This document shows, piece after piece, positions 35,786 through 43,899 of a stretch of DNA of 64,000 nucleotides. The notes under the pieces are model-generated. The model saw only the letters and a list, made by a program, of their open reading frames with translations. It was not told the origin of the DNA and did not search any database. The position numbers were made by a program, and so were the translations under genes. Within the stretch, counting starts at the first letter, position 1. Each line of letters opens with the position of its first letter. Source of the DNA: Rhodobacterales bacterium (GTDB lineage: Bacteria; Pseudomonadota; Alphaproteobacteria; Rhodobacterales; Rhodobacteraceae); contig QIGK01000026.1 in assembly GCA_003228875.1 (NCBI GenBank), positions 55,494-119,493 on the forward strand, given 5' to 3'.

Positions 35786-36517
35786 CTATTGAAGAATTTC
35801 TTCGATAAGCTGGACAGCACAATTCGCAGCGGCTTTCTGGGCCAATAATGTGCTTAGTCGCGTGCCGTCATCCACGACATTCTGGATGGGTTGCGTATTG
35901 CCATTTTTACCCTCACAACCGCCCGACGCAAGAATTGTGCCTGTTGCAACGTCAACCAGGGTAAGCTGCGCACTTACAACCACGCTAAACGCCTCGTCCA
36001 ACAACCCAAGATTTCGCCCAGTGCTATCCGCATAGAATTCCAGTGCCACCACATCAATGACAAGCCCCGAAAGCCCCCGTCGCCGTGCCAATGCCGCCAC
36101 TTGTTCGGCGCGTTCAAAACTGGCGGTTTGACGGACCGAGCCGGAAAGGAATTCGCCCATATTTGGACGCGCAGCAAAATTATTGATCAGGTGATCGCCG
36201 ATCATCGCCTCAATTATGGCACCGGGATCAACCCCAGTTGGCGAAGGCACTTCGCCAATTCGGCTGCGTTGTCTTTCATCATTGTTGATGGTGGCTGTCA
36301 CGGCCGCGCCGATTAGCATGCCTGCCAAACCGCCACCAACAGCAGTGTTGCTTTGGGCGATACGGCGCGCAAATGGTGGCGCGCGTTCTACGGTGCGCGC
36401 CAGTGGCTGGGCCAGAATCAATGTCGGATCCAGCGGTAAAGCACGGTTGGCTAGGGTACCACAGGCAAGCAGCGGCAAAGTCAGCAGCAATGCAGTTAAG
36501 TTTCTTAGAATTGCCAT
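35786..36517 (-). CDS. Outer-membrane lipoprotein of unknown function
   Basis: About 243 residues with signal peptide and lipobox LLAC (about Cys19). It then has a Pro/Arg-rich segment, a Gly-rich hydrophobic stretch (GGGLAGMLIGAAVTAT), and a domain with RRRGLSGLVIDVVALEFY and a terminal beta/alpha part (FSVVVSAQLTLVDVATGTIL). The last part resembles proteins of the curli-assembly/CsgG-type or periplasmic lipoprotein class only loosely, so I do not name it. Single gene, leftward, between adhC and arfB. Confidence 0.7.
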   Translation of the reverse strand: MAILRNLTALLLTLPLLACGTLANRALPLDPTLILAQPLARTVERAPPFARRIAQSNTAVGGGLAGMLIGAAVTATINNDERQRSRIGEVPSPTGVDPGAIIEAMIGDHLINNFAARPNMGEFLSGSVRQTASFERAEQVAALARRRGLSGLVIDVVALEFYADSTGRNLGLLDEAFSVVVSAQLTLVDVATGTILASGGCEGKNGNTQPIQNVVDDGTRLSTLLAQKAAANCAVQLIEEILQ

Positions 36518-36648
36518 CACCAACCTGTCAGAGAATCACCCGTTAGTTTAAGGGTGGCGTATGCTTGGATGCAATATCTTGCCGGAATTTTGGCGTGTTT
36601 GCCAATCACTTGGCTGGCATGGGTTCGGTCAACAACAAGTAGGGCTGT

Positions 36649-37071
36649 TTAATCTGCCAAATCTGGTTTTTGCCGCATATTCTTAACCTTGCCGCGCTGG
36701 GTTTTACTGTCCATGCGACGCTGTTGTGATCCATAAGTCGGTTTAGTTTTCACCCGCCGTTTGGGTGTTTCCATGGCTTGCCGGATTAATGTCACCAATT
36801 TTTCTTCGGCCAGTTCACGGTTACGCATCTGGCTGCGGTGTTTCTCAGCGGTAATAATGATAGCACCATCTTTGGTCCAACGTCGACCCGACAGTTTTTT
36901 TAACCGAAATTTGACATCGGCGGGCAAGCTTGGCGAATTGGCGGCCTCGAACCGCAATTCCACCGCTGTGGACACTTTGTTAACATTCTGTCCGCCCGGG
37001 CCGCTGGCGCGTATAAAGCTTTCGCTTAGCTCCCAGTCTTTGAGGGTGATATTTTCAGAAACGTAAATCAT
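36649..37071 (-). CDS. arfB: Alternative ribosome-rescue factor B (peptidyl-tRNA hydrolase YaeJ)
   Basis: A 140-residue ArfB. The catalytic GGQ loop is GPGGQNVNKVSTAVELRF at about 25-42, and the basic tail (TKPTYGSQQRRMDSKTQRGK) is the segment that binds the empty mRNA channel of stalled ribosomes. It hydrolyses peptidyl-tRNA on non-stop complexes. Its ATG has no visible Shine-Dalgarno and follows, by about 19 nt, an intrinsic-terminator-like hairpin on the same strand; upstream of that is an 18-codon ORF. Expression by read-through (attenuation) is therefore possible. Complements smpB. Confidence 0.93.
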   Translation of the reverse strand: MIYVSENITLKDWELSESFIRASGPGGQNVNKVSTAVELRFEAANSPSLPADVKFRLKKLSGRRWTKDGAIIITAEKHRSQMRNRELAEEKLVTLIRQAMETPKRRVKTKPTYGSQQRRMDSKTQRGKVKNMRQKPDLAD

Positions 37072-37089
37072 AAGGTATAGATACAGAAA

Positions 37090-37117
37090 GGGCCCACCCG
37101 TCGCAACGGGGAGGCCC
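37090..37117 (-). terminator. Terminator-like hairpin immediately upstream of arfB
   Basis: On the minus strand GGGCC...GGCCC encloses a second nested stem (CCCGT against ACGGG) and is followed by TTTCTGT. It would end a short transcript carrying the 18-codon ORF, or attenuate transcription into arfB whose ATG is 19 nt further. The plus strand has no T run after the stem, so the minus orientation is the supported one. Confidence 0.65.
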
Positions 37118-37175
37118 AGACTTGAGTATGAAGGTGGCCAAAGCCGGAATTCTCCGAGTAGCCAGATGTGTGCCC

Positions 37176-37193
37176 AAAGGGGGCTGCCCCTTT
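37176..37193 (-). other. Perfect hairpin at the stop codon of the small ORF
   Basis: AAAGGGG and CCCCTTT form a seven-base-pair perfect stem over a four-base loop. The stem begins inside the TAA stop codon of the 18-codon ORF, so a terminating ribosome would melt it. That geometry fits ribosome-dependent control of the downstream terminator. Confidence 0.55.
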
Positions 37194-37248
37194 AGAGTTC
37201 TACCTCGCGAATAACCTCAACCATATGCTCCAAGTTCCCAAAAGACAT
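37192..37248 (-). CDS. 18-residue small ORF with perfect Shine-Dalgarno (possible arfB leader peptide)
   Basis: ATG at 37248 is preceded by AAAGGAGGTGCCA, the strongest Shine-Dalgarno in the window with ideal spacing. The peptide is MSFGNLEHMVEVIREVEL, then TAA, which runs into a perfect hairpin. The unit is bounded upstream by the yhhQ terminator and downstream by a terminator before arfB, so it would form its own transcript of roughly 180 nt. Such layout suits a leader peptide that senses translation, here ahead of a ribosome-rescue gene, or a genuine microprotein. There is no repeated regulatory codon of the amino-acid attenuator kind. I do not recognise the peptide. Confidence 0.6.
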   Translation of the reverse strand: MSFGNLEHMVEVIREVEL

Positions 37249-37310
37249 TGGCACCTCCTTTCTCAAAGTTTCAGATAGGATGAGGTTACCGTTAAAATTC
37301 GAAAACGCAA

Positions 37311-37331
37311 ACAAAAAAAACACTCAGTGTT
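37311..37331 (-). terminator. Terminator overlapping the yhhQ stop codon
   Basis: AACAC-TGA-GTGTT followed by eight Ts on the minus strand. The yhhQ stop codon TGA is itself the loop, so the hairpin forms only after the ribosome leaves. A compact intrinsic terminator. Confidence 0.75.
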
Positions 37332-37944
37332 GTGGTTTCAAGTGATTGACCATCAATTTGAAGGGAATCAACGCGATAAATACCAACGCCAGCTTTATAG
37401 CAAAATCCGCAATGCCAAGGCTGATCCATAGGGGTAGTTCCGGCCCAAACCCGAACATCGGCACCAGTTCACGCGCCCAGATATTGGGTTCGCTGCTATC
37501 CAGAAACACCAGCATTGCTGAAAAGGAAATGGTGAAAAAGATTGCTGTATCCAAAGCCGAGCCAATCACCGAGGAAATGACAGGCGCGCGCCACCATTTC
37601 CCACTGCGTAATTGATTAAAGATCGAAATATCGACCATCTGCGCAATCAAAAATGCGATGCCTGATCCAATGGCAATGCGCAGGCTGACCAATGGTCCAA
37701 ATTCTCCGATGATTTGCGTGCCAATAAACGAACATAAAATGCCGATTACAAATCCGGCAAAAACAACTTTTCGTGCTTGCGCCACACCGTAAAACCGGTT
37801 CATCAGGTCGGTGACCAGAAACGCAAACGGATAAGTGAACGCCCCCCAAGTCAGCCAGTCACCCAGCAAAAACTGAACCAGAATATTTGAGGCAACAACA
37901 ATTGCCGTCATGGCAGCAATGCCAGCGATTAATCCACGTGTCAT
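37324..37944 (-). CDS. yhhQ: Queuosine precursor transporter YhhQ (VUT family)
   Basis: A 206-residue inner-membrane protein with about six TM helices of the VUT/COG1738 family, which imports the queuosine precursors preQ0/preQ1. Diagnostic blocks are TYPFAFLVTDLMNRFYG, the RKVVFAGFVIG helix, RIAIGSGIAFLIAQMVDISIF and FIALIPFKLMV near the end. GGGAA precedes the ATG. The 5' UTR holds a sequence matching the preQ1-I riboswitch, which agrees with the substrate. Ends in a terminator that uses its own stop codon. Confidence 0.95.
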   Translation of the reverse strand: MTRGLIAGIAAMTAIVVASNILVQFLLGDWLTWGAFTYPFAFLVTDLMNRFYGVAQARKVVFAGFVIGILCSFIGTQIIGEFGPLVSLRIAIGSGIAFLIAQMVDISIFNQLRSGKWWRAPVISSVIGSALDTAIFFTISFSAMLVFLDSSEPNIWARELVPMFGFGPELPLWISLGIADFAIKLALVFIALIPFKLMVNHLKPQH

Positions 37945-38269
37945 AATTTATTCCCGTATTTTTATAGAAGGTCAGCGGTGACTTCTGGCCGGACCATCCG
38001 GCATTCAGGGCTATAGACCGCCGTAAAGCGACTTTCAAGCCTGTATGTTTTGCTAAAATTTTCCGGCGAGAATTTGTGCAATCTATAGCAGGGCCGGACG
38101 GGCCGCCGTGCCAAATAGATCAAACCGCGCTATCAGACAGACACGATCAGCGCACTGTTAAGATTGCAGCATTTGATGGTTAACTAATCACCAGACATGC
38201 GGATGGCTAAGGGGCTTGTAACATTACTTTTCAAGTTCAAAAAACGGTCAAAATCAACGCCACTGCCCG
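37945..38269. other. Intergenic region between yhhQ and tadE-like gene
   Basis: 325 nt with no protein gene I can support. The left end is the yhhQ 5' UTR with the riboswitch. The rest is moderately GC-rich with short local inverted repeats (for example GGCCGGACGGGCCGCC near 38094) but no tRNA cloverleaf, terminator or clear promoter pair that I could identify. Confidence 0.6.
37953..37986 (-). promoter_or_regulatory. preQ1-I riboswitch candidate upstream of yhhQ
   Basis: A 34-nt element 9 bases before the yhhQ ATG. P1 is AGAAG pairing with CTTCT; the loop between is TCACCGCTGAC; directly after P1 comes the A-rich tail ATAAAAATA and then CGG, which pairs with CCG in the loop to make the pseudoknot stem P2. 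Size, order, A-rich tail and a C just before the second P1 strand all match class I preQ1 aptamers. The P2 3' strand overlaps the Shine-Dalgarno GGGAA, so ligand binding would block translation of the transporter. Identified by eye; no covariance model was run. Confidence 0.78.
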
Positions 38270-38836
38270 TCAGGGGGAAACCCAAACAACACGCGATTCA
38301 TAACGTGGGCTAATTGCAACCTGGTTTCTGATAGTTTGAAAGTTTATCCCAAGATAAGTGGTCAAGGGCACAAAAGGTACCGAAGATTCCACAAATAACA
38401 GGGATTCACCATCATACATATTTGGCAAAGCGTTGATTTCAATTTCGGCATCAACCAAGACAACAGATGCAGCACCGGCAACAGCAGACCACTCCACCTC
38501 ATAAGAACCTAGATCCCCAGGAATATCTGGATCAATGCTAAACTGAATAGAACTGATCCGCAAACCATTGCCGGATGTTCTGGGCAGCATAGCAGTCTGC
38601 ATATTGTATAACAGCGTCATATATAGGTCGGAATTTTCGCTACCACGAGAAATAATATCAGCAACAGTAGCGTTTGCAGAACTTAAGTTGCTACGCGCCT
38701 TAAATGCATCAAAAAATACGATAGTACCAAGCAACCAGAACATTAAAATCGGAAACCAGATGACAAATTCAACGGTTACCGAACCACTGCTGTCATGCAA
38801 CGGGTGTTTAAGCTTTTTCCAGACGTTGTGCATCAT
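38270..38836 (-). CDS. TadE/TadG-like pseudopilin protein 1
   Basis: A 188-residue protein with a prepilin-like N-terminus: a short basic leader, then SGSVTVEFVIWFPILMFWLL, where the conserved Glu follows the TadE-type hydrophobic helix. The remainder is a beta-rich extracellular domain. TadE and TadF are minor pilins of Flp pili, processed by TadV. It closes a three-gene leftward cluster (TadG-like, TadE-like, TadE-like) with only 3 nt to the gene before it. The secretion ATPase, pilin and secretin genes of a tad locus are not in the window. Confidence 0.84.
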   Translation of the reverse strand: MMHNVWKKLKHPLHDSSGSVTVEFVIWFPILMFWLLGTIVFFDAFKARSNLSSANATVADIISRGSENSDLYMTLLYNMQTAMLPRTSGNGLRISSIQFSIDPDIPGDLGSYEVEWSAVAGAASVVLVDAEIEINALPNMYDGESLLFVESSVPFVPLTTYLGINFQTIRNQVAISPRYESRVVWVSP

Positions 38837-38839
38837 AAT

Positions 38840-39379
38840 TTATGGCTCTCGTTTAAAGGCAGAAGAAGCAACCATTGCAAACCCGCCACCGTCTAACAGA
38901 TTTAACCCTGCACCAATCCCCATGCCCGGCATAAGCGGATCAACCACAACGCAGACCCGCACAAACATGATGTCCTCATTAATACCCGCGCTGAAGCTTT
39001 CAACCGGCGCGATTACCCCTGTCCGGTCAACACATTGGGTTGAAGTTTGCGGCAGCCCGCCCGATAAAGACATAGGTACCAGTTCCATATTGATATTGGC
39101 AACACAGTCGCGCAAAATTGTTGCACGCTGACAAATCAAACCTTTTAACCCGTCATGGGTGGGGTTCTCAATTTTTCCAAGCCGTAGATCTCGGATAGTA
39201 AGGTTTACGCCACGCTCCAGCATCATCTGGCGGGTGGTCATCCAGCCCAGCTCAAATGTTGAAAACACAATCCAGATCAAAACAGGAAAAATAATAACAA
39301 ATTCCACCGTTGCAGCGCCGGATTTAGCCCTGAGATATTTCTTAAACCTGTGCAATATTCCCCTGCGTGCCATAATCAA
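38840..39379 (-). CDS. TadE/TadG-like pseudopilin protein 2
   Basis: A 179-residue protein with basic start (ARRGILHRFKKYLRAKSG) and the TadE hydrophobic helix AATVEFVIIFPVLIWIVFST containing the conserved Glu. The C-terminal domain contains paired Cys (about residues 83 and 92) likely disulphide bonded outside the membrane. Its ATG overlaps the stop of the TadG-like gene by four bases. Same cluster as above and probably assembled in the same pilus. Confidence 0.85.
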   Translation of the reverse strand: MIMARRGILHRFKKYLRAKSGAATVEFVIIFPVLIWIVFSTFELGWMTTRQMMLERGVNLTIRDLRLGKIENPTHDGLKGLICQRATILRDCVANINMELVPMSLSGGLPQTSTQCVDRTGVIAPVESFSAGINEDIMFVRVCVVVDPLMPGMGIGAGLNLLDGGGFAMVASSAFKREP

Positions 39380-40821
39380 TCAACAAGTCTTAGTCTGTTG
39401 ATCGAACCGGCGATCTGGGTAAATGCCGAATTCAAATCTCCGGCGCTCACATGATAAAATCTGCTTACAGAAGACGCACAATCTTGCATCCGCATATAAG
39501 CGTTTTCACCTTCTGGTACATCAAAAACAATGGTGTAGACTATAATGCGATCACGGTCGGTTCCCGGAATATCAACTTTTGCAGCATTGCAGATATTGAT
39601 CAGCCTGGCATCACCTTCGTATCTGTTATTGCTTGGGTCGTCCTCGTCTATGAAGTTGGTTATGGTTAAGACATCATCCGCATCACCCTCATTTACCCTC
39701 CGGCCATCCCAATAATCCGCGTTTGCCTGCGATCTCCACGGGGTTGTTCCCGTTTGGTTATAAACATTGGGTTCCATCGAAAAAAGCTCTGTATTTTTAC
39801 CATCGGTCATAAGTACAACGATTTTAGTAGTTGTGGAGTCATTCCAAGCCGCGGGCCTGTTAGCAAAAATTGGATCAACCTTATTATCAGCGATCAATGC
39901 GTTAACAACCGGTCGGGTGCCCGGATCAAGCAAAGCCACGCCCCATTTCATCCCAGCCCAAGTCGAAGTATTTCCCCCGTTGATCATTGTGCCAATTGCC
40001 GCTTTAAGCGCAATAGGGTCATTGGAAAATGGCAGAACAGTTGCCGAAGGGCACACTGCGTGCGGGCCACCATGATGCTGAAGATGCTGGATTTGTTGAT
40101 AGGGATCAGTGGATGAAATAGAAGTTACGTTAAAAGCACTTTCTTGCGGAAACTGGACACAATACGAATAGTCATGCCATATGTTTACATTATAATATGA
40201 CGCAAAATCAGCCCCCAAATTCACCGATGCAGTGAATGGAATTAGCGATATAGTCGTAAAATCTCTCGTTTCAGGGGTTATCATCAAATCAACAAAATTA
40301 TTGGCGGAACTAATTAAATCGATTATCTTGTCACCATACATTGACCCAGAATTATCAAGGATCAAGGAAATTTCCAATTCGCGGGTCGAAGTTTCCGCAG
40401 CGGACGTGCCCGAAACAGTCAATGAATTAATGCCAACCAATTTCAGAAAAAATGTGTCGATGTCATAAGTCCCAGTAACCGAAATCCGACGTGAATTCGC
40501 GGAAATCGTCGACACAACATTGATGTTAGGGTTCCGGCGCGCGATCAAATTGTTAGAACGTAAATAAGATTCAACCCGCGCGGCAATAAAGGCTGTTCTT
40601 TGGGCTTCGGTAGTGCCCTCGTAATTCTCAATTTCAAACGAGGCTGATGCCAAAACCCCCCTGTCCAATGCGTCTTGCAGTTCGGCGCGCTCGGATTCAT
40701 GATACATAAAATCAATGCCCATGCCTCCGCCAACAATCATGGTTAAGAACATCACTAAAACAAAAGCGGAAATCGCGCCGCCTTCGTCGTCTAAATACCG
40801 TTTTGTCTTAAAAAGTCGCAT
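39376..40821 (-). CDS. TadG-like Flp pilus protein with von Willebrand A domain
   Basis: A 481-residue protein with an N-terminal TadG-type helix (EGGAISAFVLVMFLTMIVGG) followed by a TadE-like strand region and then a vWA domain from about residue 150: the MIDAS motif is LILDNSGSMYGD, with TSTWAGMKWG and VVLMTDGKNTE providing further metal ligands. The C-terminal helix is SVSRFYHVSAGDLNSAFTQI. Such proteins act in Flp pilus biogenesis or surface adhesion. It opens the cluster; AT-rich sequence upstream probably contains the promoter. Confidence 0.88.
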   Translation of the reverse strand: MRLFKTKRYLDDEGGAISAFVLVMFLTMIVGGGMGIDFMYHESERAELQDALDRGVLASASFEIENYEGTTEAQRTAFIAARVESYLRSNNLIARRNPNINVVSTISANSRRISVTGTYDIDTFFLKLVGINSLTVSGTSAAETSTRELEISLILDNSGSMYGDKIIDLISSANNFVDLMITPETRDFTTISLIPFTASVNLGADFASYYNVNIWHDYSYCVQFPQESAFNVTSISSTDPYQQIQHLQHHGGPHAVCPSATVLPFSNDPIALKAAIGTMINGGNTSTWAGMKWGVALLDPGTRPVVNALIADNKVDPIFANRPAAWNDSTTTKIVVLMTDGKNTELFSMEPNVYNQTGTTPWRSQANADYWDGRRVNEGDADDVLTITNFIDEDDPSNNRYEGDARLINICNAAKVDIPGTDRDRIIVYTIVFDVPEGENAYMRMQDCASSVSRFYHVSAGDLNSAFTQIAGSINRLRLVD

Positions 40822-41211
40822 GTCGATCCCGCAATATATGTTAATTTGCGCCAGAAATTGTGGCTTGTTAATATTAATTAGTCAAAAATCAACTTAACAA
40901 TACACCAAATAAATTAACTTTTCAATTGCCAACCAAGTATTTAACCACAATACCGATCCTATATGCACGCTTAGTGGCCTTGGCCCAAATTGCAGTGCAA
41001 AAATAGAAAGAATCAACCGAAAACGTAGCGATTCTGTTGGATTTTTGCCTTGCCTGACGGGCTTCTCACATATCCTTGACCAAAAATATCCTGAAAAAAT
41101 TCTTCAGCAGATAGATTTTTCTGAAAAAAAATGAGCCTTTATTAACCGATTCGGTATTTGTTTAAGTGGCCTTTATTACCGCAGATTGAATCGCCGCACG
41201 AATTCGGTGAA
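40822..41211. other. AT-rich intergenic region
   Basis: 390 nt between the tadG-like start and the mutL end. It is clearly richer in A and T than its surroundings, with runs such as TTAATATTAATTAG, suiting the promoter of the leftward pilus genes. I saw no tRNA, no DnaA box, no strong hairpin and no convincing ORF. Confidence 0.6.
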
Positions 41212-43041
41212 CTAACTGCGCCCGAACAGGCGTTCGATGTCACTTAGGGCCAATTCTACATAAGTTGGGCGGCCATGATTGCACTGGCCGGAATGAGGCG
41301 TTGCCTCCATTTCGCGCAGCAATGCGTTCATTTCAGGCGCGCTCATCCGACGGCCGGACCGGATAGAGCCATGGCAGGCCATACGGCTTAAAATTGCATC
41401 TATCTTTTCTTTAACAAGGGCACTGGAACCCGCTTCAGAAAGCTGGTCACATATATCCGCGATCAGATTTTTGCCGCTGATTTCCCCCAAAATAGCCGGT
41501 GTTTCGCGCACGCAAACCGCTTGTTCGCCAAAGCTGTCTATCACCAGTCCAAGGCTGGCCAGATCATCGGCAAATTCCATCAGCCTGCTGTGATCGTCTC
41601 CGGCCAGTTCAACAATTTCAGGAATTAGCAAAACTTGAGAGGCAACGGTTTTGTTACGCATTTGGTTTTTGAGCCGCTCGTAAACCAGACGTTCATGGGC
41701 GGCGTGTTGGTCAACGATGATCATGCCGGAACGGGTCTGGGCAACAATATAATTTTCGTGCAGTTGCGCCCGTGCTGCGCCCAACGGCAGGCCCGTTAAG
41801 TCATTTTGATTTGGCTCCGACAGTGGTTCAACCCGCCCTGATTGCCAGTCTGATGCCTCAGCAAACCCGCCAGAATTTACCGGCGGCGGCACGTATTGCC
41901 GGTTTTGGCCAAAGCTTTGATATTGACGTCCAGTGGTTTCAGGCCGCATGGCATTCAGGGTTTCCTGCCCGACCGTGCCAGAGGCCCGATGCCCTGCTTC
42001 GCTTAAGGCGTGTCGCAAACCCGAAACGATTAGCCCGCGCGCCAGAGCCGGATCGCGAAAACGCACTTCGGCTTTGGTTGGGTGGACATTGACGTCAACC
42101 TGTTCAGGGTCGCAAGACAAGAACAAAGCAGCAGCGGGGTGGCGGCCTCGGACGAGTAGGTCGGAATAGGCAGCACGCAAAGCACCGTAAAACTGTTTGT
42201 CGCGCACCGGGCGGCCATTAACAAAAAAGAATTGTGACACGGCCGCGCCGCGCGAATAAGTTGGCAAGGCCGCAAATCCCGAAAGCAGGATACCGCCGCG
42301 CTCAGCATTGATTTCAATGGCGTTTTCAACAAAATCAGCGCCAAGAATACCGCGTAAGCGCGCGCGCAGGCTGGTGGGAAAATCGCCTGATTCAGGGTCA
42401 GCGCGAAACACCACCCTACCGGCGCCGCCTTTGGTCAGGTCGCGCAGCACAAAGCCGACATCGGGCGCGGCCATGGCCAGCCGTTTGACCCCATCATTGA
42501 TGGCCGATGCCTCGGCGCGGTCAGTTCGCAGGAATTTTAGCCGTGCAGGGGTGGCATGGAACAGGTCTCGCAATTCAACCACGGTGCCGCGTGCCAAAGC
42601 GGCGGGCTGCACGGGGCTAATTTCACCACCATTTACTGATATTTTGGCAGCAGATTCCGCACCCATGAAACGCGAGGTAATGGTCAGCCGCCCGACCGCG
42701 CCTAAGGAGGGCAATGCCTCACCGCGAAAGCCAAAGGAATGGATGTTCAACAAGTCGGAACCGTCAATTTTGGAGGTCGCATGGCGCGATAGGGCCAGTG
42801 GCAGTTCATCAGCCGGAATGCCGCCGCCATCATCCACCACTTTGATCAGGGTTTTGCCACCATCGCTGTAACTAATCTCGATCCGGTTTGCCCCGGCATC
42901 CAGCGCGTTTTCGACAAGTTCCTTGATGGCTGATGCAGGTCGCTCCACAACTTCACCTGCCGCGATACGATTGGCAGCGGCTTCGTCCAATTGCCGGATC
43001 GGCTGGCGATCTGTCATTATATGGGGGGCTTGCGCATTCAT
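41212..43041 (-). CDS. mutL: DNA mismatch repair protein MutL
   Basis: A 609-residue MutL. The GHKL ATPase N-terminus is complete: [20 protein letters not shown] with the catalytic Glu, the Asn in [15 protein letters not shown] and [11 protein letters not shown]. The C-terminus has [14 protein letters not shown], the metal-binding DQHA(X)2E(X)4E motif, and [16 protein letters not shown] with QCNHGRPTY, so this is an endonuclease-competent MutL as in bacteria lacking MutH. Start is ambiguous between the ATG at 43041 and one eight codons in. Confidence 0.97.
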   Translation of the reverse strand: MNAQAPHIMTDRQPIRQLDEAAANRIAAGEVVERPASAIKELVENALDAGANRIEISYSDGGKTLIKVVDDGGGIPADELPLALSRHATSKIDGSDLLNIHSFGFRGEALPSLGAVGRLTITSRFMGAESAAKISVNGGEISPVQPAALARGTVVELRDLFHATPARLKFLRTDRAEASAINDGVKRLAMAAPDVGFVLRDLTKGGAGRVVFRADPESGDFPTSLRARLRGILGADFVENAIEINAERGGILLSGFAALPTYSRGAAVSQFFFVNGRPVRDKQFYGALRAAYSDLLVRGRHPAAALFLSCDPEQVDVNVHPTKAEVRFRDPALARGLIVSGLRHALSEAGHRASGTVGQETLNAMRPETTGRQYQSFGQNRQYVPPPVNSGGFAEASDWQSGRVEPLSEPNQNDLTGLPLGAARAQLHENYIVAQTRSGMIIVDQHAAHERLVYERLKNQMRNKTVASQVLLIPEIVELAGDDHSRLMEFADDLASLGLVIDSFGEQAVCVRETPAILGEISGKNLIADICDQLSEAGSSALVKEKIDAILSRMACHGSIRSGRRMSAPEMNALLREMEATPHSGQCNHGRPTYVELALSDIERLFGRS

Positions 43042-43117
43042 ACCGCTAAACCTAGCAGGGTCTGGCCGATTCTAAAACCCTGCCATCTGGGTAGATTTGG
43101 TCTAGGAAGCCAACATC

Positions 43118-43672
43118 CTAGACCGAGCCGGTATATTCACCGCGCGCCGGATAATCATTTTTGATCGCAAAATCCAATGCGCCGACCAGTTCCGAGAAAT
43201 GTGGTCGCACAAATGGCATAGTCTGGGTTGAACCGTAATAGAGGCTTTGTTCAGGCGTGACCATAAACAGGCCGGGTTCTGAAAACAGGGCTGGTTCTGA
43301 AAACAGGGCTGGTTCCTCAATACCGATTGAAGTTTTGCCGCGCGAGGTCGAAATATAAAGCCCCCATTCGCGCGCCTTGGCGAGGGGCAGGTCATAGGCA
43401 AAGCGCAGGCTGTCTGCACTGATCTTATCAGCCATCGCGCGGGTGCGTTCCTCGCCATCTGAACTGATGGCAATGGTAACAACGCCACGTTCAGCGAAAT
43501 CGGCAACGCGCTTTTGAAATTCGGTTAGATAGGTCGCACAAATCGGGCAGTGCAAACCGCGATAGAAACAGATCACCGTGCCGCGCTGGGACGCATCGTT
43601 CGATAAGTCAAAGGTGCCGTGATCAAGCGTTGGCAAGGTTAGATCGGGCGTTTGCTGGCGTGGAATAAGCAT
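43118..43672 (-). CDS. AhpC/TSA-type peroxiredoxin-like protein
   Basis: A 184-residue thioredoxin-fold protein. The FYRGLHCPICATYLTEF segment has a CxxC in the peroxiredoxin-like position, VVTIAISSDGEERT is the next conserved strand, and GLYISTSRGKTSIGIEEPAL leads to a segment in which FSEPAL is repeated. In relatives I recall this reads once (for example EEPALFSEPGLF); here an 18-bp tandem duplication adds six residues in frame without breaking the protein. Probably reduces peroxide or disulphides; partner reductase unknown. Single gene. Confidence 0.85.
   Translation of the reverse strand: MLIPRQQTPDLTLPTLDHGTFDLSNDASQRGTVICFYRGLHCPICATYLTEFQKRVADFAERGVVTIAISSDGEERTRAMADKISADSLRFAYDLPLAKAREWGLYISTSRGKTSIGIEEPALFSEPALFSEPGLFMVTPEQSLYYGSTQTMPFVRPHFSELVGALDFAIKNDYPARGEYTGSV
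43275..43315. repeat. 18-bp in-frame tandem duplication (2.3 copies) in peroxiredoxin-like gene
   Basis: Unit ggttctgaaaacagggct occurs at 43275-43292 and 43293-43310 with a further five matching bases. Because 18 is a multiple of three the effect is a six-residue insertion in the loop before the final strands. Confidence 0.92.
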
Positions 43673-43899
43673 TTATTTTCCTTTAGGAGATTTCGATTAC
43701 CACCCATAGTAACCAAAGTTATAATCTTTTAAATCCGAAATAACCGATTGAAACACCGGAATGCCCCAGATTGACAGATTAGCCACCTTAATTGACCGTT
43801 TCCGACTAAGCGTGCAACCGGCATCCCTTGTCAGAGGCAACATTAGTTGTCACCATGGACAAGGCTGATTAGCTGCGCCCACCGTTCGGAGCCCTAATC

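Noticed and set aside
37090..37193. Amino-acid biosynthesis attenuator
   Set aside because: The 18-residue peptide has no run of one amino acid and the downstream gene is arfB.
37987..38269. tRNA or large structured RNA
   Set aside because: No cloverleaf, no conserved T-arm and no other recognised RNA could be traced.
40822..41211. Replication origin or partition site in the AT-rich stretch
   Set aside because: No DnaA boxes, iterons or parS-like sites seen, and neighbours are pilus genes and mutL.
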